From: CAYJAD01 sp964370305
GTDB taxonomy: Bacteria > Desulfobacterota > Desulfovibrionia > Desulfovibrionales > Desulfovibrionaceae
Length of the DNA: 31,917 nucleotides
Direction of reading: 5' to 3'
NCBI GenBank assembly: GCA_964370305.1
Contig: CAYJIU010000014.1
Coordinates: 1 to 31,917, forward strand
Numbering within the stretch: position 1 is the first letter of the stretch; the number at the start of each line of letters is the position of its first letter. This document shows, one piece after another, positions 1-6,410 of this stretch. The notes beneath the pieces were generated by a model. It was given only the letters and a program-made list of their open reading frames with translations. It searched no databases and was not told the DNA's origin. Made by a program: the position numbers and the translations under genes.

Positions 1-227
1 CATTGTAAGCTAAGCCTTGCCCGAAGGGTGCAACGCATAGCCGTTAGATGAGCAAGTACGCAAATCGAGAGTAACACGAATCTTACGGATACAGAGAGCA
101 AAGCGAAGCAATCCATGTATTTTGTCATTTTAAGAATTATACAGGACTCTTAAATTAAAATGGTGTTACATCTGAGGGGTGTAAAGCAAAGTCAATGCAG
201 TTTTGCTATTTATGCTATATTACTTAA
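1..227. other. Window edge without a recognisable gene
   Basis: No frame here gives a protein I recognise. Positions 1-120 look richer in G and C than the rest and contain repeated GCGAAGC/GCTTCGC-type words. The plus frame that is open at position 1 stops at about 51. Around 132-170 a 6-bp inverted repeat (TTTAAG...CTTAAA) brackets a CAGGACTCTTAAAT segment that resembles the CAGGAGTCTTAAAT segment at about 12450. A short open frame at 160-387 runs through the hairpins of repeat R1 and is not credible. The edge may be the end of an element that continues outside the window. Confidence 0.4.
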
Positions 228-257
228 AAGCTCCTTGTATAAGTATACAAGGAGCTT
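228..257 (-). terminator. Terminal hairpin of element R1
   Basis: A perfect 14-bp inverted repeat (AAGCTCCTTGTATA / TATACAAGGAGCTT) with a 2-nt centre. On the minus strand it is followed by TTTTAAG, a short U tract. It occupies the same place, just after the CACTCT box, as the terminators that end R2 and R3, although its sequence is unrelated to theirs. Confidence 0.55.
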
Positions 258-407
258 GAGAGTGCTAACAAAGTTAGCACGATCGATAAATCAAGGGCAG
301 GCGCAATTTACTTGCGCCGTAAAGCGATTGATTTTCGTGCCTTTCCGCTTGGCAGTTTCACTGACAATAGCGGCGCAAAGCCCATGAAGTGGGGTTTGTC
401 ATAAACT
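228..407 (-). repeat. Structured intergenic element, copy R1
   Basis: Read on the minus strand, this is a chain of hairpins. Stem I pairs 390-398 with 376-384 (one mismatch). Stem II pairs 369-373 with 345-349 and has an inner CAGT/ACTG stem. Stem P3 (328-334 with 288-294) encloses stem III (GGCGCAA, loop GTAAA, TTGCGCC; 300-318). Stem IV is GTGCTAAC/GTTAGCAC (262-280). After the box CACTCT comes a perfect 14-bp terminal hairpin (228-257). The same order occurs in R2 at 4777-4981 with different but still complementary arm sequences. It lies downstream of bamD, in the same orientation, just past the bamD terminator. A structured RNA or a dispersed structured repeat fits best; the function is unknown. 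Confidence 0.65.
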
Positions 408-408
408 C

Positions 409-434
409 AAAAACCCCGATAAATCGGGGCTTTT
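409..434 (-). terminator. Rho-independent terminator after bamD (bidirectional)
   Basis: CCCCGAT (414-420), a 2-nt loop and ATCGGGG (423-429) form a perfect 7-bp GC-rich stem. A runs lie on the left and TTTT on the right, so a U tract follows the hairpin in either direction. It sits about 20 bp past the bamD stop codon. Confidence 0.85.
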
Positions 435-455
435 GAAAGTATATATAGTTATAAA

Positions 456-1187
456 TTACAGCCAGTCAAACCAGCTTTTCCAAGTGCCTTCACGTTTTTG
501 ACGTTTTTCATCACTTTGTTGCTCAGTATAGAGCAAGTATGCATTAAGGCTTTTTTGCTTGGCATGTTCGGCTGCTTTTTCTACATCTGGGAAGTTATTT
601 TGTACATAGGTATAGCGTTGCCACGCCGGCCCATACTTGCCCATATTATAAAATACATCTGCAATATACAATTCATGTTCGGCCATCAGCACGCGAATCT
701 CTGCCATATGCTCTGGGGCTTTTTGGGCATATTCAGTATCTGGATAGCTTTGTTGCAAGCGCGCAAAATATTCATAGCCTTCTTGCAATTCATTGGTGGG
801 TCTATCAATGGAGATAAAGCCCTTAATGCGCGCAACACCAATTTGATAAAGTACATATGGAACTTGTGCGTGGCGAGGATGCAAAGACTCAAAGTCTTTA
901 TAAGCTTCCACAGCTTCAATATATTCTTCATCTAAAAAGTATGCATCAGCTAAAGAAAGCTCTGCATCGATGGTATATGGACTAAAAGGATATGTGTCGC
1001 GCAGTTTGTTGTAACGCTCTGCTGCTGCCACATAGTCTTTTTGTGCCATAAAGTCATTGGCTGTTTCAAACAGCTCTTGGGCTGTGTCTTCAGGTGGTGG
1101 CAAATAAAAATAGTCAATCACCCCACATCCAGAGAGCCAAATTACACTAAGCAAGACTATAAAACGATGCATAATTTTTTTATCCAT
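456..1187 (-). CDS. bamD: BamD-type outer-membrane assembly lipoprotein
   Basis: A 243-residue lipoprotein, close to the usual BamD length of about 245. The N-terminus is a lipoprotein signal peptide (residues 1-20) ending in the lipobox LSGC, with Cys21 as the predicted lipid anchor. The rest is a run of TPR-like helical repeats, including a YPFSPYTIDAEL segment and a YPDTEYAQKA segment typical of BamD/ComL. In the family this protein sits on the inner face of the outer membrane and works with BamA to insert beta-barrel proteins. Its start overlaps the end of trxB by 8 bp, so it is the last gene of a trxA-trxB-bamD operon, and a strong terminator follows. The family assignment is firm; direct interaction with BamA is inferred. 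Confidence 0.88.
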   Translation of the reverse strand: MDKKIMHRFIVLLSVIWLSGCGVIDYFYLPPPEDTAQELFETANDFMAQKDYVAAAERYNKLRDTYPFSPYTIDAELSLADAYFLDEEYIEAVEAYKDFESLHPRHAQVPYVLYQIGVARIKGFISIDRPTNELQEGYEYFARLQQSYPDTEYAQKAPEHMAEIRVLMAEHELYIADVFYNMGKYGPAWQRYTYVQNNFPDVEKAAEHAKQKSLNAYLLYTEQQSDEKRQKREGTWKSWFDWL

Positions 1188-2121
1188 TTAGTTGTTCCAC
1201 ATATAAGAAGGCAGCTTGAGCGGCGGTTGCCCCATCACCTACAGCAGTACTAACTTGCCTGCATAGCTTGGAGCGAATATCACCCGCAGCAAATAATCCA
1301 GGGATATTGGTACGCATTTCAGTATCTGTAATCAAAAAACCAGCTGCATCACGCTGTACCAAATCAGATATAAAGTCCACACTTGGCTTTATACCAACAA
1401 AGATGAAAAAGCCCTGCACGGGGAGTTCTGTTTCATCACCATTTTGAATATTTTTTAAACTAAGCCCTGTGAGATCAGTTTCACCATGAATGGCTGTGAC
1501 AACGGTACTCTTAATGATTTCAACATTTTCAGCATTATCCAATCTATCAAGATATACCTTTGCACCTCGAAACTCTTCCCTTCTGTGAATAAGATATACT
1601 TTTTTTACAATTTTGGAAAGGTATAATGACTCCTCAAGTGCGGTATTTCCACCGCCCACGACTGCCACTTCCTGCCCTCGAAAAAAGTTACCATCACAAA
1701 TAGCACAATAAGAAATACCGCGCCCTGAGAGCTTTAATTCATTGTCAATACCTAAGTGCTTATGCTCAGCCCCAGAACATACTATTACCGTATGTCCATC
1801 AATGTGCGAATTGTTAAAATGCACACGGTGTACCTTATGGGCAGCTTCTTCATTATCTTGCATAAGCTCAAGCTTTGTAACTTCACTGGAGAAACGATCA
1901 AGCTCAAGTCCATTTAAATGTGCTGCAAAAACATCAGCCAATTCATACCCTTTTATACCATCTGGAAAGCCTGGGTAATTTTCAATGGATTCAGTTTTCA
2001 ACACCTGACCACCCGGTGCTATTTTTTCCACAAAAGCAACAGAGCAGCCAGAGCGCACTAAATAAAGAGCCGCTGTTATACCAGCAGGCCCTCCACCAAT
2101 AATAATGGCATCATATATCAT
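1180..2121 (-). CDS. trxB: Thioredoxin reductase
   Basis: A 313-residue low-molecular-weight flavoprotein reductase that uses NADPH to reduce thioredoxin in the cytoplasm. Visible motifs in order: FAD-binding GGGPAG (9-14); redox-active CAIC followed by DG (139-144; many homologues have CATC); the nucleotide-binding segment VVGGGNTALEE (154-164); HRREEFR (179-185), whose arginines usually favour NADPH; and the C-terminal FAD segment GLFAAGDIR. The length fits the family (about 310-320). The gene overlaps the trxA stop codon by 4 bp (ATGA) and bamD by 8 bp, so thioredoxin, its reductase and bamD are probably co-transcribed. The assignment is firm; cofactor preference is inferred from the HRREEFR segment. 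Confidence 0.95.
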   Translation of the reverse strand: MIYDAIIIGGGPAGITAALYLVRSGCSVAFVEKIAPGGQVLKTESIENYPGFPDGIKGYELADVFAAHLNGLELDRFSSEVTKLELMQDNEEAAHKVHRVHFNNSHIDGHTVIVCSGAEHKHLGIDNELKLSGRGISYCAICDGNFFRGQEVAVVGGGNTALEESLYLSKIVKKVYLIHRREEFRGAKVYLDRLDNAENVEIIKSTVVTAIHGETDLTGLSLKNIQNGDETELPVQGFFIFVGIKPSVDFISDLVQRDAAGFLITDTEMRTNIPGLFAAGDIRSKLCRQVSTAVGDGATAAQAAFLYVEQLNG

Positions 2122-2441
2122 GCAAGAGCCTTTTGCTCCAACTTTTCTTTAAGTGTATCCTTGGTAACGGCACCAGTAATTTGCTCAAGCACTTCGCCAC
2201 CTTTAAAAATTATAAGGGTGGGAATAGCTCTAATACCGTATTTTGTAGGGGTTTGTGGGTTTTCATCCACATTCATCTTTGCCACAAAAACCTTGCCTTC
2301 ATACTCAGTGGACAATTCATCCACAATGGGGCCGATGGCACGACAAGGGCCACACCATGGAGCCCAAAAATCAAGTAATACAGGTAAATCTGACTGAAGA
2401 ACTGCTTCGTCAAAATTGGCATCTGTTATTTGAGTAGCCAT
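2118..2441 (-). CDS. trxA: Thioredoxin
   Basis: A 107-residue classical thioredoxin. The active-site WCGPC lies at residues 29-33, the cis-proline is Pro74 in the IPT motif, and the buried Asp that assists catalysis is at residue 24. It reduces protein disulfides in the cytoplasm and is recycled by the reductase encoded directly downstream. The start has a strong ribosome-binding site (AGAAGGAG, 6 nt before ATG), and a sigma-70-like promoter is visible about 50 bp upstream. Length and motifs match the family throughout. Confidence 0.97.
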   Translation of the reverse strand: MATQITDANFDEAVLQSDLPVLLDFWAPWCGPCRAIGPIVDELSTEYEGKVFVAKMNVDENPQTPTKYGIRAIPTLIIFKGGEVLEQITGAVTKDTLKEKLEQKALA

Positions 2442-2492
2442 ATCTAACTCCTTCTATGGTTATAAAAATTATGTGACATATGTAAGTGAGAC

Positions 2493-2521
2493 AGTCTAAT
2501 TTTCAAATACTTTCCTGTCAA
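2493..2521 (-). promoter_or_regulatory. Sigma-70-type promoter of trxA-trxB-bamD
   Basis: On the minus strand TTGACA (2516-2521) is followed after exactly 17 bp by TAGACT (2493-2498). The -35 box is perfect and the -10 matches 4 of 6 positions. Transcription would start near 2486, giving a leader of about 45 nt before trxA. Confidence 0.65.
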
Positions 2522-2597
2522 GCCACGAATAATCTACGAGGCTATTTAAAAGTCTTAAATATAGAGTAAAACTACCTTTATAAAATTTACATCAACT

Positions 2598-2616
2598 AAA
2601 AAATGTGTTTAAACAC
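2598..2616 (-). terminator. Possible weak terminator after tsaD
   Basis: The palindrome GTGTTTAAACAC (2605-2616) is followed on the minus strand by ATTTTTT. The stem is short, about 4 bp with a TTAA loop, so termination would be weak. It lies about 30 bp past the tsaD stop. Confidence 0.35.
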
Positions 2617-2645
2617 CCTTCAAGAGGCACCATTTCCACAATATA

Positions 2646-3695
2646 TTACATCGCACAATGCCAATCTTCTGGTAAGGCTCTACCTCTTGGAATGGCTTCA
2701 AAATCAAGCCCGTGCATGAGGCCATCTTGAGCATAGCACCATCCGGCATAAGCCACCATGGCAGCATTATCAGTACAAAGACTAAGGGACGGTGTAATAA
2801 ATGTTTTATCAAAACCTAGAGCTAAGTTTTGCATACGCTCTCTAAGTAATGAGTTACCAGCAACCCCACCGGCTAAAATAATACTCTCTACATTAACTCT
2901 TTCTAGCGCGCGGGTAACTTTAATGCACAATGTATCCACAACAGCCATATTAAAAGCAAGGCACATATCACAAAGAGCTTTTGGCGCACTATCAACATCA
3001 ATAAAAGGCTGTGTTAACTCTGGGCGCGCCTGTATATACTGGCTGGCGGCTGTTTTAAGCCCACTAAAACTAAAGTCCAGGTTATCGTTGTCAATGTATG
3101 GACGAGGAAATAGCTTGCTATTTACTGCTTCACCGCGCTTAGCTAACGCGTCTATAATACGCCCTGCCGGATAAGGTAAGCCAAGCATTTTGCCTACTTT
3201 ATCAAATGCCTCACCGGCAGCATCATCAAGAGTACGCCCAAGTACAGTAAATGAGCGTATGGAATCCATCATATATATATGAGTGTGCCCACCAGAAACA
3301 AGCACGCCCAAGGCCGGAAAAATTAACGGTTGCTCAATACCTGCGGCCAATAAATGAGCGTAAAGGTGATTTACCCCTACAATGGGTTTATTGCTAGCAA
3401 AGGCAAGCCCTTTAGCAAAGTTTACCCCCACAAGAAGTGCTCCAAGTAATCCTGGCCCACGCGAAACGGCATAATAATCTATATCTTGCACTTCAATGCC
3501 TGAACGCTGTAAAAGAGCATCAAACAAAGGCCCCATTAAGCGATAATGCTCACGCGATGCAAGCTCAGGCACAACACCGCCAAAAAGCGCGTGAATTTCT
3601 TCTTGCGTAGCGACAATATTACCAATAAGTAAGCCGTCGCGCACTAAAGCAAGGGCAGTTTCATCGCAAGAACTTTCAATGCCTAGGCAAATCAC
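2646..3695 (-). CDS. tsaD: tRNA t6A37 threonylcarbamoyltransferase, TsaD subunit
   Basis: A 349-residue protein of the TsaD/Kae1/Qri7 family. It transfers the threonylcarbamoyl group from threonylcarbamoyl-AMP to A37 of ANN-decoding tRNAs, normally with TsaB and TsaE. Seen: the N-terminal ATPase-fold motif GIESSCDET (5-13); metal-binding histidines 110 and 114 in NHLYAH; the SGGHTH loop (134-139); and the C-terminal CTDNAAMVAYAG segment. The start is GTG at 3693-3695, with GGAAAG just upstream as ribosome-binding site. It begins 2 bp after the fbp stop, so the two genes are probably translationally coupled. The family assignment is firm. Confidence 0.95.
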   Translation of the reverse strand: MICLGIESSCDETALALVRDGLLIGNIVATQEEIHALFGGVVPELASREHYRLMGPLFDALLQRSGIEVQDIDYYAVSRGPGLLGALLVGVNFAKGLAFASNKPIVGVNHLYAHLLAAGIEQPLIFPALGVLVSGGHTHIYMMDSIRSFTVLGRTLDDAAGEAFDKVGKMLGLPYPAGRIIDALAKRGEAVNSKLFPRPYIDNDNLDFSFSGLKTAASQYIQARPELTQPFIDVDSAPKALCDMCLAFNMAVVDTLCIKVTRALERVNVESIILAGGVAGNSLLRERMQNLALGFDKTFITPSLSLCTDNAAMVAYAGWCYAQDGLMHGLDFEAIPRGRALPEDWHCAM

Positions 3696-3697
3696 AC

Positions 3698-4702
3698 TTA
3701 CTTTCCAAGTTCACTATAAAATCGGTCAACATCATCCACTTCTGCCTGCGAACCAATAAATAAAGGTGTACGAGTATGTAACTCATCTGGAACAATGTCT
3801 AAAATGCGTTTATACCCATTACTGGCCTTGCCTCCGGCTTGCTCAGCAAGAAAAGCTAGTGGCGAAGCCTCACACATAAGGCGCAGTTTACCTTGAGGTT
3901 TATTTTTGTCTTCAGGATAAAGGTAAATGCCACCATTAAGCAAAGTACGGTGAAAATCTGCCACAAGGGAGCCCACATAACGCGCTGAATATTTTGTACC
4001 ATGACCGCTGTTTGGATCTTTAAACCAAGCTACACTTTGCTGAGCAGCTTGGCCCCAATCATGCCAATAGCCTTCGTTTACAGAGTAAACCTTGCCACGC
4101 TCAGGCATAGTAATATTAGGGTGAGAAAGCAAAAACTCACCAACACCAGGGTCAAGGGTAAAACCATGCACACCCTGCCCGGTAGTGAAAACTAACATAG
4201 TCGATGGGCCATAAAGAATATAACCTGCAGCCACTTGTTCTGTACCGGGTTGCAAAACATCTTTAAGAGTAACCTCACCAGTGCTATCCTTGGGCCGGCG
4301 CAATATGGAAAAAATCGTCCCTACGTTAATATTTACATCAATATTGCTTGATCCATCCAAGGGGTCAAAAATCAAAATATAATCACCACGAGGAAAATCT
4401 GGAGGAATGGTTAAAAGCTCTGCTTCTTCCTCAGAACCCATGGCACATAAAGTACCACATCGCTCCATCCTATATATCATTACATTATTTGCAATATCAT
4501 CAAGTTTTTGAACATCTTCACCTTGCACATTAACATATCCTGCGCCGCCTAAAATATCCAAAAGCCCAGCCTTATTTACACGCTTTGAAATAATCTTTCC
4601 AGATAAAATCAAATCATATAAAAGGCTTGTAAATTGTCCCGTAGCATGAGGGCTACGGTGCTGATGGAGTAACAAGTATTCTGTGACGGTAATTTCCGAC
4701 AT
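3698..4702 (-). CDS. fbp: Fructose-1,6-bisphosphatase, class I
   Basis: A 334-residue class I FBPase that hydrolyses fructose-1,6-bisphosphate to fructose-6-phosphate in gluconeogenesis. The metal- and substrate-binding core FDPLDGSSNIDVN is intact, preceded by the acidic SEEEAE segment that supplies further metal ligands. The YSARYVGSLVADFHRTL and GGIYLYPEDK segments typical of the sugar-phosphate site are also present. I chose ATG at 4700-4702 because AAGGGG lies 6 nt upstream; the longer TTG-initiated frame would start inside that ribosome-binding site. It is followed by tsaD after 2 bp. Whether AMP inhibits the enzyme cannot be told from the sequence by eye. Confidence 0.94.
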   Translation of the reverse strand: MSEITVTEYLLLHQHRSPHATGQFTSLLYDLILSGKIISKRVNKAGLLDILGGAGYVNVQGEDVQKLDDIANNVMIYRMERCGTLCAMGSEEEAELLTIPPDFPRGDYILIFDPLDGSSNIDVNINVGTIFSILRRPKDSTGEVTLKDVLQPGTEQVAAGYILYGPSTMLVFTTGQGVHGFTLDPGVGEFLLSHPNITMPERGKVYSVNEGYWHDWGQAAQQSVAWFKDPNSGHGTKYSARYVGSLVADFHRTLLNGGIYLYPEDKNKPQGKLRLMCEASPLAFLAEQAGGKASNGYKRILDIVPDELHTRTPLFIGSQAEVDDVDRFYSELGK

Positions 4703-4737
4703 ACTTATCCCCTTTTTCAAATTAAACTAAAGATCAA

Positions 4738-4766
4738 AATTAAAGAGAGGTTTTCCTCATTAACAA
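4738..4766 (-). promoter_or_regulatory. Candidate promoter of fbp-tsaD
   Basis: On the minus strand TTGTTA (4761-4766) and TTAATT (4738-4743) are separated by 17 bp. Each box is an imperfect match. The spacer contains a small GAGG-AAAA-CCTC inverted repeat. The position, about 40 bp upstream of the chosen fbp start, is reasonable. Confidence 0.35.
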
Positions 4767-4776
4767 AACATCATTA

Positions 4777-4981
4777 TAAAAACGCCAGAAATATTCTGGT
4801 CAGTTTGACGACAAACCCCACCCTGTGGTGTTTGTGCCGCCTAAGCAAGCAAGCTTGCTTGGCAGCAAGACACAAAAATCAGTCATTTAACGGTGCAAGT
4901 AAATTGCACCTATTTCTGATTTTTGGGTCGTGTTGATAAAGTCAACACTCTTAAAAACGCCAGAAATATTCTGGCGTTTTT
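4777..4981 (+). repeat. Structured intergenic element, copy R2 (best preserved)
   Basis: On the plus strand, in order: half of a terminator hairpin (4777-4799); the linker CAGTTTGACG; stem I (4811-4821 with 4825-4835, one mismatch); GCCGC overlapping stem II (4839-4849 with 4854-4863); linker CACAAAAATCAGTCATTTAA; stem P3 (4874-4882 with 4916-4924, 9 bp) enclosing stem III (GGTGCAA-GTAAA-TTGCACC, 4892-4910); stem IV (GTGTTGA/TCAACAC, 4930-4948); the box CACTCTTA; and a full 13-bp terminator hairpin. Stems III, IV and P3 differ from R1 by paired substitutions. The first 23 bp are repeated exactly at 4952-4974. It lies between fbp and the lipoprotein gene, on the strand opposite to both. Confidence 0.7.
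4953..4981. terminator. Bidirectional rho-independent terminator
   Basis: AAAAACGCCAGAA, a 3-nt loop and TTCTGGCGTTTTT form a perfect 13-bp stem with U tracts in both directions. It would end the minus-strand lipoprotein transcript 10 bp past its stop codon, and would also end any plus-strand transcript of element R2. Confidence 0.85.
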
Positions 4982-4990
4982 ATAATTTAA

Positions 4991-6313
4991 TTATTGTGGG
5001 CCAAACGGGCTTGGCTGTCTATAGCCTGAGCCTTGGTCATCGTCTTCTTCGTCAGCTGTATCGCTTTCAACACTAGTGGCGTCAGAGGCATCAGCATCAT
5101 CTGCAGAGCTTGCTTCTGTATCACTGGTACTTGCGTCTTCGCTATCATCCTCTGTGCTGGCATCAACACTTGTACTATCTGCATCACTATCTGGCGCGTC
5201 AGGATAAATGGGAGAAGGCCTTGACACAGGAGCAGGTGCTGCCCTTGGGGCTGTTTCTTCAACTGCTTCAGGAGTTTCATTCACTTCAGAATCATCAGTT
5301 GTTGAAGCATCACTGTCGCTTGTATCATCAGCAGAGTCAGGGTGAATAGGTGATGGCATAAAAGACCCATCTTGAGTTGTGCTAGCTTCCGTAGGTTCTG
5401 CGTCAGTACCCTCAGTGGTAGACTCTTCAACATCTTCTACACTTTCATCATCTTCCACTTCTGGCTCAACATAAGTTGGCTCCACAAAACCCGAGGCATC
5501 CACAGGGCCAGTGCGGGAGTTATAGGACTCATCAAAACTACCGCTAACAGCCACGCCAAAAATTAAAGGTTGGTTGCCAAGGTAGCGTAATGTCCAATAA
5601 AAAGAACCGCCTGCATTAGTGACAGTACCACTAGTTGCTTTAAGTGTAGTAATATCCCAAGGCACACCAGCCATGGGAGTTGATGCAAAGTTATACTTAC
5701 CAGCCCAAAGCACAGCTTGGGGTGAAACAATTACTAACTCGTCAGGACTATCAGAATACTGTAAAAGCTCACGCATATCAAAGTAAACACTTACAATACC
5801 TAAGAAAGTATGAGCATCATACAAGGGTGTGGCCAAAAATACTTCCGGCCCCATGGGTGTATTTTGAACATTACCTCTAAGAGCACGTAAATTTTGCTTG
5901 TTATCTTCATTCAATAAGGGGAGGAAGTCTAAAGGCTTCATGGGTAGGCCAGGCACTTGACCAAGAATTGAACCATCGGCCTTTACGCCAGTAAAGCCAC
6001 TAAGCCAAGGAAAACGAGTAAATAATGCCTGCACCCACTCATTGGTCGGGGGTTTATCGGCATTATTCATAATTTTTTCTAAGCTAGTTAACTGAACATC
6101 AATCCCTATCATGCTTTGAGCAAGAGTGGTTTTATATTCAGACATTTCGCCCTTTTCGTCGTAGTCAATGCTGGCTGGAACGCTTACATTGCGATACCAC
6201 CAGCCTTTAGTGCCCTTCCAGACATTTTTTACATCCTGATTATAACCACAGCCTACACTACCAAACACGAGCAGAGCCAATAAAGCTCCCACCACACCAT
6301 TTCGTATCAACAT
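4991..6313 (-). CDS. Lipoprotein with PDC/Cache-like domain and acidic Ser/Thr-rich tail
   Basis: A 440-residue predicted lipoprotein. The signal peptide ends in FGSVGC, with Cys22 as anchor. Residues of about 40-265 form a globular region with features of an extracytoplasmic PDC/Cache sensor fold: a helix with TSLEKIM, then FPWLSGFTGVKADGSILG, an ATPLYDAHTFLGIVSVYFD strand pair, and a final strand with WAGKYN. No transmembrane or signalling domain follows. Instead the last 150 or so residues are low-complexity D/E/S/T with three PSP motifs (PSPIHP, PSPIYP, PSPFGP). ATG at 6313 was chosen because GAGGAG precedes it; a longer TTG frame overlaps that site. It appears to be a single gene with its own terminator. 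The Cache-like call is from pattern only, and the ligand is unknown. Confidence 0.7.
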   Translation of the reverse strand: MLIRNGVVGALLALLVFGSVGCGYNQDVKNVWKGTKGWWYRNVSVPASIDYDEKGEMSEYKTTLAQSMIGIDVQLTSLEKIMNNADKPPTNEWVQALFTRFPWLSGFTGVKADGSILGQVPGLPMKPLDFLPLLNEDNKQNLRALRGNVQNTPMGPEVFLATPLYDAHTFLGIVSVYFDMRELLQYSDSPDELVIVSPQAVLWAGKYNFASTPMAGVPWDITTLKATSGTVTNAGGSFYWTLRYLGNQPLIFGVAVSGSFDESYNSRTGPVDASGFVEPTYVEPEVEDDESVEDVEESTTEGTDAEPTEASTTQDGSFMPSPIHPDSADDTSDSDASTTDDSEVNETPEAVEETAPRAAPAPVSRPSPIYPDAPDSDADSTSVDASTEDDSEDASTSDTEASSADDADASDATSVESDTADEEDDDQGSGYRQPSPFGPQ

Positions 6314-6410
6314 AATTCTCCTCAATTACCCACAAATAAGGTATGTTATCCAATAAGATATACAATATATACTAAAAATTTTATGTACTTAAATCTATTA
6401 TTGTGCAATG

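Noticed and set aside
1..117. Minus-strand frame open to the window edge, starting MDCFALLSV
   Set aside because: There is no ribosome-binding site and the composition is atypical; the frame looks accidental in a segment with repeated words.
160..387. Open frame of 75 codons on the plus strand
   Set aside because: It runs through the perfect hairpins of element R1, has no ribosome-binding site and encodes no recognisable protein.
498..935. Plus-strand frame of 145 codons opposite bamD
   Set aside because: It is antisense to a well-supported bamD gene and shows no motif; the hydrophobic run is a reflection of the opposite strand's codons.
228..4981. R1/R2 as CRISPR repeats or an insertion sequence
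   Set aside because: Copies are kilobases apart, have no regular spacers and encode no transposase. A non-autonomous mobile repeat remains possible.
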